Source of the DNA: Lamellibrachia satsuma
Lineage: Eukaryota > Annelida > Polychaeta > Sabellida > Siboglinidae
NCBI GenBank assembly: GCA_033239005.1
Contig: BSQZ01000060.1
Span: 2,323,501 to 2,387,500, forward strand
Reading direction: 5' to 3'
DNA: 64,000 bases
Position 1 is the stretch's first letter. Each line of letters opens with the position of its first letter. Under the pieces are notes generated by a model. The model saw only the letters and a list, made by a program, of their open reading frames with translations, did no database searches and was not told where the DNA came from. The position numbers were made by a program, and so were the translations under genes. Below, piece after piece: positions 35,390 through 47,600 of the stretch.

Positions 35390-37089
35390 TAGTACAGAAA
35401 GTAAAAGATCGTCTCCATATACGCACAGAGACAATTCTTTACGACTACGTTGTTTTAGAAAGGAGAAAAACGTTTATACAGGGCCAGATAGTCTGCGTAA
35501 CACTGAACAGTGGCCAGTGGCAGTGCATTTTTCGGATCGATTCTAATTTTTCTATCGAACTTCACAGCTATGTCAACCAACAGTTGTGCCAGCGTACGAT
35601 CAAGTTATTAAATTGCGCACTGGATATTGTTGTTTACTTACCCTGTGTACTCGAACAAAAATACAAAATGGCAAATACCCCCAGAAACAAATATTGGGAC
35701 ATATTCGATCGATAATATTTTCGTCGGGCACTAATCAACGATCACAATGCCGCCATGTTTGCCTAACCGCATAACAATCATGGCCAGACAGTATCCATCC
35801 GCCGCTGTTGATAGTGAAAATCATGTAGGCCCTACCATTTCTGCGATATGCGTAACAATACATTCATTGCCACAATTGAACTATGATCAACGTGGGATTT
35901 GCGTGAAATAATGCTTGCTAGTGGCATTAAACTGTCGTAAATCTCTTTGGGTAATGATTTAATGCTATGGAGCGTAAAAGCTACAACAAATTAGTCTAAA
36001 TTATAAAATGACGTTTTACGTAGCAAAGCTATATATAGCTGTATAGGTGCCCGCTTTTACGGTAATGCGGTTTACTCGTCTTATGGGTGTTCTTAAATTG
36101 GACGATTTTACGGGTCCATGAGACATTCCTTTATTACGGTTGTGTGTGTCTTGAACAATATACTTTGAGTAAAGGCTGGTTTACACGGACGATTATTTGT
36201 GTCTTTGCGATTGATATATCGCGGTGCTGGAATCGGTCGTGTAAACACCCTCACGATACGCCAGACAGATTAACGATCGAGGCCACTGGCCACGATTGTC
36301 CCAGCTTGGCCGACAGTTGGCCCCGATGTTGAACCAGGCTTGCGCCTGCGGTGACAAAGTCGATCATGCAGTGCATGCATGAGGACTGGTTCTATATATG
36401 ATTCGTAGTGATTACTGCATCACATGCATGTCCGTGCGTTTGAGAATTCGTTTGATGGTAAACATTCCTCGCTATTGTTACAATTAAAAATAATGTGGCT
36501 GTAAAAATGAAACCGCTAGATGCGATATTTGTAACGACAGTGATCTTTAGTGTCGCCCTCACTTGGATGCTATTTACACCATAATCATGCACACCAATCC
36601 GAAAGGGGGCGGTATGTAAAGCTCTGATTACACACAACAGAAAAACACGATTGAACTGGGTTCACAATTTGCCTAGGTTCACAATGGCGCTTGCAAGAGG
36701 TTTGACTTAATGTACTCAGTGTTGTCTTCGTATAATTAAAAAGGCCATCCTTCAAATAGGAACTAATATGTTGTTTTATTAATTTAGTCTGTTCACAACG
36801 TGACATAGCGGCCATGGCATAAGCAGGGATTTTTGACATAGATGCCGTGCTTGTTGTGACGGTGTCGCCGCCGGGCTGCGGTGGCCAATGCCAATGCTAA
36901 TGGCTGCTACTAATGTTACTTTTGACCTCTAGCCTATGGCCAGCCGTAGCCCCCACAAGCACAGTGGGCTCGTACTTATGACATTTAACTCCAAACAGCC
37001 TTGTCTTGAGCTAACATAGGAGTGGTTTATTTTCAGAGTTTTCATTCTCTAGAATTAGTGAGTCCACACCACAGGCTGTGCCGCAAAGG
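35390..37089. other. No gene recognised; CpG-richer stretch
   Basis: Includes a CpG-richer stretch at about 36100-36900 that could be promoter-like. A minus-strand open stretch (36585-36839) starts with ATG, but no donor or domain supports it. Confidence 0.35.
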
Positions 37090-37300
37090 CTCAGCCTCAG
37101 CAGGTATTTTCCATTTCCTTGTGTGGGATCTTTTACTTCCCCTGGCATAGGCACCAGATAGAAGGGACCAACTGCTTTTACTGTCTCTTCTGAATGATAC
37201 AGGCAAAGTGGGGTAAATGAAGTTGCCCAAGCTTCGAAATGGCGGAGGTGGTTTTGAACCCTGGGCCGCTCAACCAGAAAGTCTGATGCTCATAGGGCAT
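37090..37300 (-). mobile_element. SINE-like dispersed repeat, copy 2
   Basis: On the minus strand the head reads TCTGGTTGAGCGGCCCAGGG then TTCAAAACC, resembling the A and B boxes of a tRNA-derived promoter. The body contains the core word shared with 2470-2715 (tgtgtgggatctttta on the plus strand). Confidence 0.55.
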
Positions 37301-37699
37301 ATAACTTAAATTAGTTAATCAATACGACAGTGTGAGGTACTGATGCATATTCAAGAACTAACATATAAAACATTCTGATATAAAGTATTATAAACAATCC
37401 TAAACTAAAGTTAAAAGTCAATTCTGACTGTAAGTTAGACTTGTTTTTAAGTTTTAGTTTAACAATACTTTGTTAATTCGCATTAAATTAATCTCTAACA
37501 GTCTTCACGTTATAACCATATAAGTTAATGCCTGACAGTTTGTTAGTTCCAGCAACCTACAACACTAAATTAATGCTGCTCACATTGCCCAGCCCTCAAC
37601 TGAGGGAAATTAACATCCTTAGGCTCAGCCTACTCCACTGCCTGTCTGCAACTTGACTGTCAACTCTTCTTCTTCTACCAGGTATATTATAAATATTTG

Positions 37700-39240
37700 G
37701 AAGAAAGAGAAAAGATGACAGTGTGCGTGTAGTAATGCAATTTAAGGAGAGGAAAAGTTGATGGCGTGAAAGATGCAATTTGAGTTACAGTTGGAAACTG
37801 GAGATCCTGTCTGAAGATCTCCAAGCTTGGCACTGTAGCTGTGTTGACCGATATAACAGGTCTAGTTGGCTATTGTGCGGGTTAAGAAGCTGAACTGGAT
37901 TTCATAATGATTAGGGGGAGTTGAAGAGCTTCAGAATGTGTGTGTTGAGAGGATCTTGCAAGGGGTATAAGTTATAAGGGGGCTGATGTCCGAGGCAACT
38001 ATGCCATGTATGGTCTTGTAAAGCATGACAAGTGGGATGTCCACTCTCCTTTGTTGGAGGCTGCACGTTTAGGTGGTCGAGTGTGGTAATGACACTGGCT
38101 TCCGAACTGTAATTGTTGCAGACATACTGTGCTGCCCATCTTTGGTCTTTGCACCATCTGTATTTTGGTTTTGCAAGTTTGGGTCCCATATGGCAGCAGT
38201 ATACTCCAGTTGGGATCTAACTGAGGTGAAATAAGCACTTGTATTAAGACAATAGTTATGGTAATTTCAGGAGTTTTATTTTTGACAATCCAAAATATTT
38301 CGATTTGTCCTCCTTTACAAGTAAGGGGCCATGAAGAGTACCATATTTGACCTATTAAACGTATATGCCCTAATTAGCGCACAACCCTTTTTTAACCAAC
38401 AGGATCCATAATTACTGTAATTTGACTAGTGTGGAATAACTGAAAAGCGTCACCATCTGGTGTTAAACAGTTGCTCTACACTAGTTACCAAATGACACCA
38501 CTAGTGTTAAACAGTTACCTTATTGTCTACAGAAACCAATTTTGGCGTACACTTGTAAGAACAGATTCCTTGACATTTTTCCATGGCCCAAGAAAGAGGA
38601 TGGCGGCATTCACAATCACTGAACCTTGGGGGACTCCACTGATAACTGGAGCCTGGTCGGAATGTGTTCTTTCACATGCCACATGTTATATTCTATCCTT
38701 CAAAAATTTCTCAACCCAAGTGTTCATGAGGGCCAGTGATCCCATATTTCTGAAGTTTCTGGATTAGTCTCTGGTGGGGTACTTTGTCACACGTTTTGAT
38801 AACATCAGTTTGTATCCCTCCACTTAGATTGGCAAAGATATCTTGTGTGAAGGCAGCAGCGCATCGGTTGCATGTTTTTTTTTAAATCTTATGATTGTGT
38901 TCCATGAGTTTGCTGCACTTACACATGTGAGTGACACTGATGGGCAATATCATTCTCCTTTCTTGAAGATTGGTGCTATATTTGCTTGTTTCCAGCCGTC
39001 TGGTACATTACCATTTTCAATGTATTTTTAAATATTAGTTGTAGCATAGGAGCAACTGCTCTGGCTGTTTCGTTGAAAGTTTTAAGTGTTCCTGGCCAAC
39101 CTGGGGTGAGGCCTGTCTGGTCCAATAGCTTTGTTAGGATTTAGATTTTCCAGGAGTTTTTGAGTACCTTCTATAGTGATATTCATAATTAATTTTGGAA
39201 ATCGGGGGATACTGGGTTACTGGGTCAGCTTCCTGTGGGG
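37700..39240 (-). mobile_element. Degraded non-LTR retrotransposon
   Basis: The minus strand shows NGNVPDGWKQANIAPIFKKG near 38980, a decayed middle, [10 protein letters not shown] near 38640, and a tail with RSQLEYTAAIWDP and RVDIPLVMLYKTIHG (37950-38230). Several frameshifts and a missing FADD segment show that it is dead. Confidence 0.8.
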
Positions 39241-39689
39241 GTAGATTTGTGTATCTGTGTATACCAGTCTTCCCTATATCTGACTTAGTCTAAGAAAGGA
39301 ATTTCAAGCTAACCAGACATCAGATTCCCCCGCACTGATACTGACTTGATACTTATAACGTGTTGATGGATCTTAATATATGCATCTTATCAGACTGATG
39401 GCTTTACAATTATAAAGAGCATTACTGTACAGGGACTCAGATATTTGTTTTGTGCCAAGTTGCTACTGTGGCTGTTTATACCCAAGTTAGTTTTGAATGT
39501 ACGCCATAACAAAACTCAGGCCAGGGGAAAGGATGGGCTTCGGCTAGCCTAGCCAGGACAAGGGCTGTAATACAATACAGTCACCGACGTAACTAACGTT
39601 CCATACCAAAATATACCTTGCTGTCTATGCCTAAAAAATTAACTTATAAACTGATTCCATGATACTTAAACAAAGAAATCACACATAAT

Positions 39690-39960
39690 TTAATTGACGT
39701 TCCACAGCGGATCGAACCGGCATTTAGGTTGTCTTGGTTTGTTGTCACCAAGCGAACTCTCTGTGACTCGCCAGGTGGCAGCATCACCATGTGTCAGTTG
39801 TAGTATTGCCACTGATGTAGTCTGTTGGTGAGTTTGGGTAGAAAGGACCAGGGCTACGGCTTTTAACGTCTCATTGGCAAGACACAAACTTCCTTCCCAT
39901 ATGCCGGGTGCTGGACTGGAACTAACAAAGGAGTCTTGTGCTGGTGTCCATCCTGAACAG
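39690..39960 (-). mobile_element. SINE-like dispersed repeat, copy 3
   Basis: Contains GGTTCGATCC (B-box-like) near 39708-39717 on the minus strand and the aaaggaccagggctacgg / cttttaacgtctc core on the plus strand, related to the other two copies but more diverged. Confidence 0.4.
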
Positions 39961-40327
39961 ATTTAGCCTATCACGAATCCGGTTTGTTGATATCCTAATA
40001 TGTAGTGTGTCAATAGTTTAAGTAACATCCATTGTCGGTTTAACAAAAAAAGTGAGTATTAAAGATATATGTCATAGTTGATAGTAGGTAGGTTTGAATT
40101 TTTGCAAAATTAATTTGAAATGAAACAAGCAAAACATTTTATTGGGGGAAGAACCTTTAAAGTGTTTAAAGCATGAATAATTACCATGTGTTGTGTAACT
40201 TATGTACAATAACCACAGCAATTTCGGTACTGTATAAATTAGCATGAATTTATTTCACAGTCCATGATCTTTGGTCCAAGCTGCTTGATGAAATATGTCT
40301 GGATGCAGACGTGTGGCCAGTTATGTT

Positions 40328-40964
40328 CAGGGCTTCATATTTAAGGCGAGCGATTGCCCTCGTTCCCTATCGCTCGCGCAAATCAATAATCTAGGGAGCG
40401 ATTTATCACTTGTATCAATTGTTAAAATCTCTCGCTGCTTGCAAGTGTTCATCTTGACAAGTACTTTCTTGAGTATTAGATTCACTAGGAAAGTCTCTCC
40501 TCTTTATAACGCAGTGTTCGGGCTCCAATATTCGGAGTTCACGTATTATTCATCACTGGCGATGGCGATCGTAGCCCGCTGCACCAAGATTGCAAGAACG
40601 CCATTGAAGCTATGCTGGCCGTGCAGTTTATAAAAATTATTAAATGAGTGGACTAAGGTCGATTTGTATTATGTGTAAATGTCACATAATGTTGTATGTT
40701 GCCTACGGTAATCGGTGATGTGTTGCAATTCAAAACCGTTTCATCAATTGCAATCAGAATGTGTGGGCTTTACTAAAGTAAACATTTATTTCTTTGTACA
40801 AAAGTCAGCGCCAACAAGCACCAATTAAAATTTCATGGCGACAACAACAGAATCCGAATGGGAAATGGTGGTGCCACCACACGGTAAACAAAACAACCTA
40901 ACAAATCACTCGCCTAAATTAATTTGGCATATTTAGACGAGCGATTTTTAAATATGAAGCCCTG
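40328..40964. mobile_element. Terminal-inverted-repeat element, 637 bp
   Basis: Starts cagggcttcatatttaa and ends with the inverted ttaaatatgaagccctg, with cgagcgat just inside both ends. No matching 8-bp flanks were found (gttatgtt against acgttgta). No transposase is seen. It abuts the truncated hAT-like copy at 40970. Confidence 0.7.
40835..40883 (+). CDS. Weak candidate for thiolase exon 1
   Basis: An ATG at 40835 opens 16 codons (MATTTESEWEMVV...) to a donor-like G/GTAAAC at 40883, whose phase would fit the first known thiolase exon. Against it: it lies inside the 637-bp inverted-repeat element, and the peptide does not resemble the short N-terminus of mammalian ACAA2. Probably chance. 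Confidence 0.15.
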
Positions 40965-40969
40965 ACGTT

Positions 40970-41400
40970 GTAACTGGAATTGAAATGGGAAGTGGTGTTT
41001 TGTTTTTTAAAAAGAATTGAAATTGGTGTTTTGTTTTTAAAAAGAATTGAAATTGGTGTTTTGCTTTTAAAAAGAATTGGAATTGGTGTTTTGCTTTTAA
41101 AAAGAATTGGAATTGGTGTTTTGCTTTTAAAAAGAATTGGAATTGGTCAAACTGTAATTGGTATTTTCAGTTACTTTTTCAGTCACATCATATAACTTTT
41201 TAACTAAAATTATTCACTTCAGATAATCAGTAAAATATAATATATTGCTTATGTCATATTTGTTTGCTATTATATACCATAATATGCATGAATTAAATAA
41301 AGCACTCTAAAATATTTGTAATTTTTTGGTTTTGAGTATGTTTATGGTTGCTCTGTTTTCATACTTTTATTTCTATGTGGAATTGATATTTTGGAATAGT
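40970..41400. mobile_element. hAT-like element copy 4, truncated
   Basis: Aligns by eye with 24730-25020 (shared catatttgtttgctattat, accataatatgca, tatggttgctctgtttt and others) but lacks both termini. It contains its own 30-bp tandem repeat, five copies at about 41000-41145 (ggtgttttgcttttaaaaag plus aattggaatt). Confidence 0.75.
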
Positions 41401-41509
41401 TTTTTTTTTAATCGGCTGCATGAAACGGTCTTATGGTACTGCTGTCTGTCAAGACATACTTTAGTTTGTTTGATATTTTTGTCTGATTCATTCCCATTTC
41501 GTTTTGTAG

Positions 41510-41685
41510 CTGTGAAGGACGTGTTTATTGTTGCGGCGAAGCGTACGCCATTTGGCACATATGGCGGTTCATTGGCTAATTTCACAGCCATTGACCTTCA
41601 GGAGATCGCATCAAGGGCAGCACTGACTGCGGGCGGCATCAAGCCAGAACTTATCAACTCAGTCATCGTAGGCAGTGTCTTCTAC
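41510..41685 (+). CDS. ACAA2: Thiolase exon: N-terminal domain start
   Basis: Acceptor TTTTGTAG, donor GTAAGT. Encodes [19 protein letters not shown] through [11 protein letters not shown]. Begins with two bases of a split codon. Confidence 0.93.
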
Positions 41686-44600
41686 GTAAGTAGTTGTATC
41701 CACCGTCATTGATTTGTGTCCACCGTCATTGATTATATATACATCAGAAGTCGATTGATCTCCAGGCCCGTCCTCAGGGTTTAAAAAAGGGGGATTCTCT
41801 CATTTTTCTCAGTTCATTCGAATCCCCTGATCCACACCTATAGACAGGCATGGTATCTGACTTAATCATTTGAAAGAAGTACTGATGTTTAATTTTTAAA
41901 GAGACTGAAATTGTTACAAAATAGTGGTGTATCTGGGATCTCATCAAGGAGGGGGGCAAGCTTAGTCACCTATTAACTAATCTTGCTACCAATGGTGAAA
42001 CAGGTTACATAAAAAATTAGCCAAAGTGAGGCCATTGCTCAATGGCCTCCCTAATTATGTCACTGTTACAAAACATGCATATTTGACCATGTTAAGATTG
42101 CTTTTTTACTGTGACAAAGCCCATAACCACTACCTAAATGTCCCTTGATTGGCTTCCCAACTGGTGGTCAACAGCAAATTTTAATATAGAGAATGGTGAA
42201 TCAGTCGATGATACCTTTGCAGTAATATATTGTAATTGTAAATTTACAAGTCGTTAAAAACCTTTTGGCTTTTTCACTGAGTTAACTATAATGAGTTGAT
42301 AGTTAATAGTATATTAATTACAGTATCCGATGATATTAAATAGTATATTAATTACAGTATCCCATGCTTGCATCTTCTTGATTCTTCTTTTAAGTAGACT
42401 TTGTATTTGGCTTAAATCAAGTACACAAAGGGAAATGTTTACAATGAGTTAGCAAAGAAATCAGTGTGTATTACTTTGGCATAGGTAGCCATTTGTATGT
42501 CTGAAATTCCAGAATACTCTGAACTAAATGACAGTTTTATTTTTAGCTACCTGCCTGATTAGCAGATAATATTTTTATATGAGGAATTTTTTGAGAATTC
42601 TTGTTTTAGAATATTAGTTTAATGTACTGATTTTCCTCCCCAGGCAACCAGCGATGGACCATACATTTCACGACATTCGGCACTCAGAGTCGGTATTCCA
42701 GAAATAGTTCCGGCTCAAAATATCAACCGAATGTGTGGCTCCGGATTCCAGTCTGTCATCACTGCTAGTCAGGTTATATATTATTGCTTGTTGTTGCTGT
42801 ACAAAAAAACTTAAATGTCATTGTAAATAAATAAATCATGCAAGCGTAGTTTGTTTTAATGGATCAGAAAGTAAATTGAACGAGTAATGTTGAAAGCTTG
42901 GCATTTGTCTTTTGCCTGTTGTGGTAACATTTAAAATTGGTAAATCATGATTATCTATGCATTTTGTATTGTGCTAATAGGAGGTTATGAGATCATGAAT
43001 ATATGTTTGATTGTAGGAGTTAGAGATGGGCATTAGCAGTGTTGTACTGACAGGAGGCACTGAGACCACGAGTATATGTTTGGTTGTAGGAGATAGAGAT
43101 GGGCATTAGCAGTGTTGTACTGACAGGAGGCACTGAGACCACGAGTATATGTTTGGTTGTAGGAGATAGAGATGGGCATTAGCAGTGTTGTACTGACAGG
43201 AGGCACTGAGACCACGAGTATATGTTTGGTTGTAAGAGATAGAGCTGAACATTAGCAGTGTTGTACTGACAGGAGGCACTGAGACCACGAGTATATGTTT
43301 GGTTGTAGGAGATAGAGCTGAACATTAGCAGTGTTGTGCTGACAGGAGGCACTGAGACCACGAGTATATGTTTGGTTGTAGGAGATAGAGATGGGCATTA
43401 GCAGTGTTGTACTGACAGGAGGCACTGAGACCACGAGTATATGTTTGGTTGTACGAGATAGAGATGGGCATTAGCAGTGTTGTACTGACAGGAGGCACTG
43501 AGACCACGAGTATATGTTTGGTTGTAGGAGATAGAGCTGAACATTAGCAGTGTTGTACTGACAGGAGGCACTGAGACCACGAGTATATGTTTGGTTGTAG
43601 GAGATAGAGCTGAACATTAGCAGTGTTGTGCTGACAGGAGGCACTGAGACCACGAGTATATGTTTGGTTGTAGGAGATAGAGATGGGCATTAGCAGTGTT
43701 GTACTGACAGGAGGCAATGAGACCACGAGCATATGTTTGGTTGCAGGAGATAGAGCTGAACATTAGCAGTGTTGTACTGACAGGAGGCACCGAGACCACG
43801 AGCATATGTTTGGTTGCAGGAGATAGAGCTGAACATTAGCAGTGTTGTACTGACAGGAGGCACCGAGACCACGAGTATATGTTTGGTTGCAGGAGATAGA
43901 GCTGAACATTAGCAGTGTTGTACTGACAGGAGGCACTGAGACCACGAGTATATGTTTGGTTGCAGGAGATAGAGCTGAACATTAGCAGTGTTGTACTGAC
44001 AGGAGGCACTGAGACCACGAGTATATGTTTGGTTGCAGGAGAGAGAGCTGAACATTAGCAGTGTTGTACTGACAGGAGGCACCGAGACCACGAGTATATG
44101 TTTGGTTGCAGGAGAGAGAGCTGAACATTAGCAGTGTTGTACTGACAGGAGGCACCGAGACCACGAGTATATGTTTGGTTGCAGGAGAGAGAGCTGAACA
44201 TTAGCAGTGTTGTACTGACAGGAGGCACTGAGACCACGAGTATATGTTTGGTTGCAGGAGATAGAGCTGAACATTAGCAGTGTTGTACTGACAGGAGGCA
44301 CTGAGACCACGAGTATATGTTTGGTTGTAGGAGATAGAGCTGAACATTAGCAGTGTTGTACTGACAGGAGGCACTGAGACCACGAGTATATGTTTGGTTG
44401 TAGGAGATAGAGCTGAACATTAGCAGTGTTGTACTGACACAAGGCACTGAGACCATGAGTATATGTTTGGTTGTAGGAGATAGAGCTGGGCATTAGTAGT
44501 ATTGTGCTGGCTGGAGGCGCAGAGACTATGAGCATGTCTCCACACTATGTCCATGGAGCAAGATTTGGCTCAAAGCTCGGCATTGACTTGAAGGTACATT

Positions 44601-47600
44601 GTAAAGAGGATGGGTAAATCTGACCAATACAAATATGATATTAAAAATTGTGCTGATTGATTCCTTAAATAATTTTGTAGCAAAAACCATTGTTTGCATA
44701 CATGCAGCTAAGGTTTCCTATTCTTTAGCTTTGGTAATATTAGTCAGGTAACCAGTACGTTAATTTTTCTGAACCATTCATCTCCATTCAGAAAATCAAA
44801 TGAGAGAAAGGTTCAATGCAACCAGACTATTCATCAGAATTGGGTTCATCTGCCAACTGTGTAATTAATTACAATAATGGCATAATTGCAGTTGAACAAA
44901 TTGGAATTATGTGAGTATAATTGTGAGATGTTACGATGCTGTCTGTTTGTAACTGACCATCATAATCGAACACAAGCATGGCAGCAAAAATATGTGAATT
45001 CACTTTAAAAATGTACTAAAAGTACTAAATTGGGCTGGAATAAAAGAGCTACTTTTCAACAGAATACAGAAACACAAACTAACATTTTTGGGTCACATCA
45101 TCAGACAGGAAGGAATGCAACGGGAAATAGTACATGGAATGATGCAGGGTAAAGATGCAGGGCAAGACCAAGGCAAGAGCCACATGCACAGATAAGGCGT
45201 GGACGGGAAAAAAAAAGAATGGCACAGACATCATTGGCGATACATGACAGCTGACCTTCTGTTGAGAGATGGCACGACATGACAATGATGTAACTGCAAT
45301 TGACCACTGTAATTGGACCCAGTCCTGCTAACCACTGGTTGTGTTTGTAGATGGAGGACATGTTGTGGCAAGGGCTGATTGACAAGCACTGCAACACTCC
45401 GATGGGAGTGACAGCTGAGAATCTGGCCGTCAAGTACGGACTGACGCGAGAACAGACAGATGCTTACGGGCTGCTGTCACAGCAGCGTTGGAAGAGAGGT
45501 GCATTCCCTTGTCCAGTTGTCTTTTTTGTTGTAATGGTGACAACATTTTGTTGTAATGGTGACAACATTTTTATTCAACAGTTGCAAATGTAATAAAACG
45601 TCTGATCTTGTTGTGGCTCAATGCTTATAAATTTGCAAACATATTCTGGATGGTGATAGTGTGAAAGGTGTTAAACATAATAAATTTTATCTCTTATTTT
45701 AATCTGTATCTATTGCAGCATCAAGACCACCCAAATGTGTCTTAATGAACCAAAACTTTGTTTAATATAATTTGACTGTTATCTGTTTAATTTGAATGTT
45801 TCAACACAATATCATGTTTCATTGCATGCTGAACGGACAGGTTGGTTTTCATCGCCACATAACAGTCAAATGATAAAAAATTGTAGTTTATCAAAAACGT
45901 CATGATGTTAGAATAGATTCAGTTTATACTATACGACTAAAAAGTAATCATCAAAGTTTGTATATTTGAAACCTTTCACAGTATCGACATCCAGAATCCA
46001 TCGTATAATTTGATTATACAATGACAAAGATGAGACTTTGTGCCTTCAGACGTGTTATCATCAGCGATACAATTCACTGCATGAAGTAAATTTCTGGTTC
46101 CACATACCACATGTGGTTATGATCACAAAGAAGACATGTTGGAACCTTTTTTATCTTTTTGTTAGCCAAACCATATTCGACTTATTGTTTCAGCGAACGA
46201 TGCAGGCATATTCAAAGAAGAAATGGCACCAATTACATTGAAGACAAGGAAAGGTGCATATGACACCTTCGACTGTTCTATTGTCATTTAGAACATTAAA
46301 TTAATGTTGGACAAACTGAAAGTTAATTTCTAATTAATTTTCTAAACACAATGAAAGGTGGCTAAACTATATATTAAAATTCCATTCCTTGTATTTATGA
46401 TAAGAAACATATACTAATTGTACCAGTACAAGTACCGGTATGCTTTATGTCATTATGATTTGGATCTGTGAAAGTTTATTGCCAAAAAACAAAGTTCCAA
46501 TTAAAAACATATTGCTTCCATCTTTTGTTCAATAAATGAAATTTGTTTATTACTTTTGGTCTAAAGTAAGATATTTTATAACAGTAATACCTAATGTGTT
46601 CTAAAATCAGTCAGGAAATTCTATTCATCTGTATTTTCACAAAACAATTTTTGCTAAGACGAATTTGGAATTCAAAATGTCAGAGTTCTGCAGCATTGAT
46701 ACTCTGGTCGAGTGTTTGATTGGCGCACCCGTTAATATGCTAGCTTTCATTGAAAAGTTTAAATCATGATTATATCGATAATTAAATGATCATATTATGA
46801 CATACAGCCTCCAAAAAAATGTGATTGTGGTTCGCATGATTATCACACAATAATAAACTATACTTCATTTTGAAGCTCTTTCAATGGTGCATATGACACA
46901 CCAAACAACTGAAATATATCGAATGTGATATTTGGTTGATTTTGACAGCTTGGTCACGTGTTGCATCAGAAAGCCTACATAGTATACGTGTAACAAGCAT
47001 ATGTTGACTACAAGATTCTCAGTTTTGAACGTTTTGTTTGGCCGTATCCTACAGGCGAGAAGGTCATGGACACTGATGAACATCCCCGGCCTGATGTCAC
47101 CCTTGAGTCTCTTGGCAAGCTACCAACTGTCTTCAAGAAGGGTGGCACAGTAACAGCTGGCAACGCTTCGGTCAGTCCTCTGTGTGTGTGTGCATGCATG
47201 TGTGTGCGTGTGTGTGTGCGTGCAGTGTGTGTTGGAAGGTATATTTAACAAGATTTCCATGCAAGGCTCCAGCTGGCTAATGGACAAGGAAGCCATTGGC
47301 TTATTGAGAGTCAAAACAACAATTGTTCATCTAATTTTACCCCGCCCGTATCAGATATCTGCAGATTTTGTTATTTTTAAATGTATTTGCACTCTAAGTA
47401 TTGACACAGTTAGTAGATAATTTGTTCCATTAATTTATCATCTGTTAAAAGGAGTAGTTTCTCCAATCTACAATGTGCTTTACTAGCACTTCTTTGTGGC
47501 CTCTAGTCCTAGTAAGTTTAAAGAAAATATTTCTGTCTTTATATTTCCATGACCTGATACAAGGATTGTTTATTCTAGTTGTGGTAGTTTGGGGAACACA

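Noticed and set aside
39705..39720. A tRNA gene, from a GGTTCGATCC B box
   Set aside because: No cloverleaf arms could be formed around it; the surrounding sequence is a SINE-like repeat.
43017..44476. The array as a series of genuine alternative mini-exons
   Set aside because: Units have acceptors but only a weak donor-like GTATAT, and each copy shifts the frame by one base, so inclusion would not give a useful protein. RNA data could overturn this.
43033..44535. About twenty overlapping 60-62 residue minus-strand open frames that look like a repeated protein family
   Set aside because: They are antisense translations of the 73-bp array, and every frame ends after about two and a half units. 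The array itself derives from a plus-strand thiolase exon.
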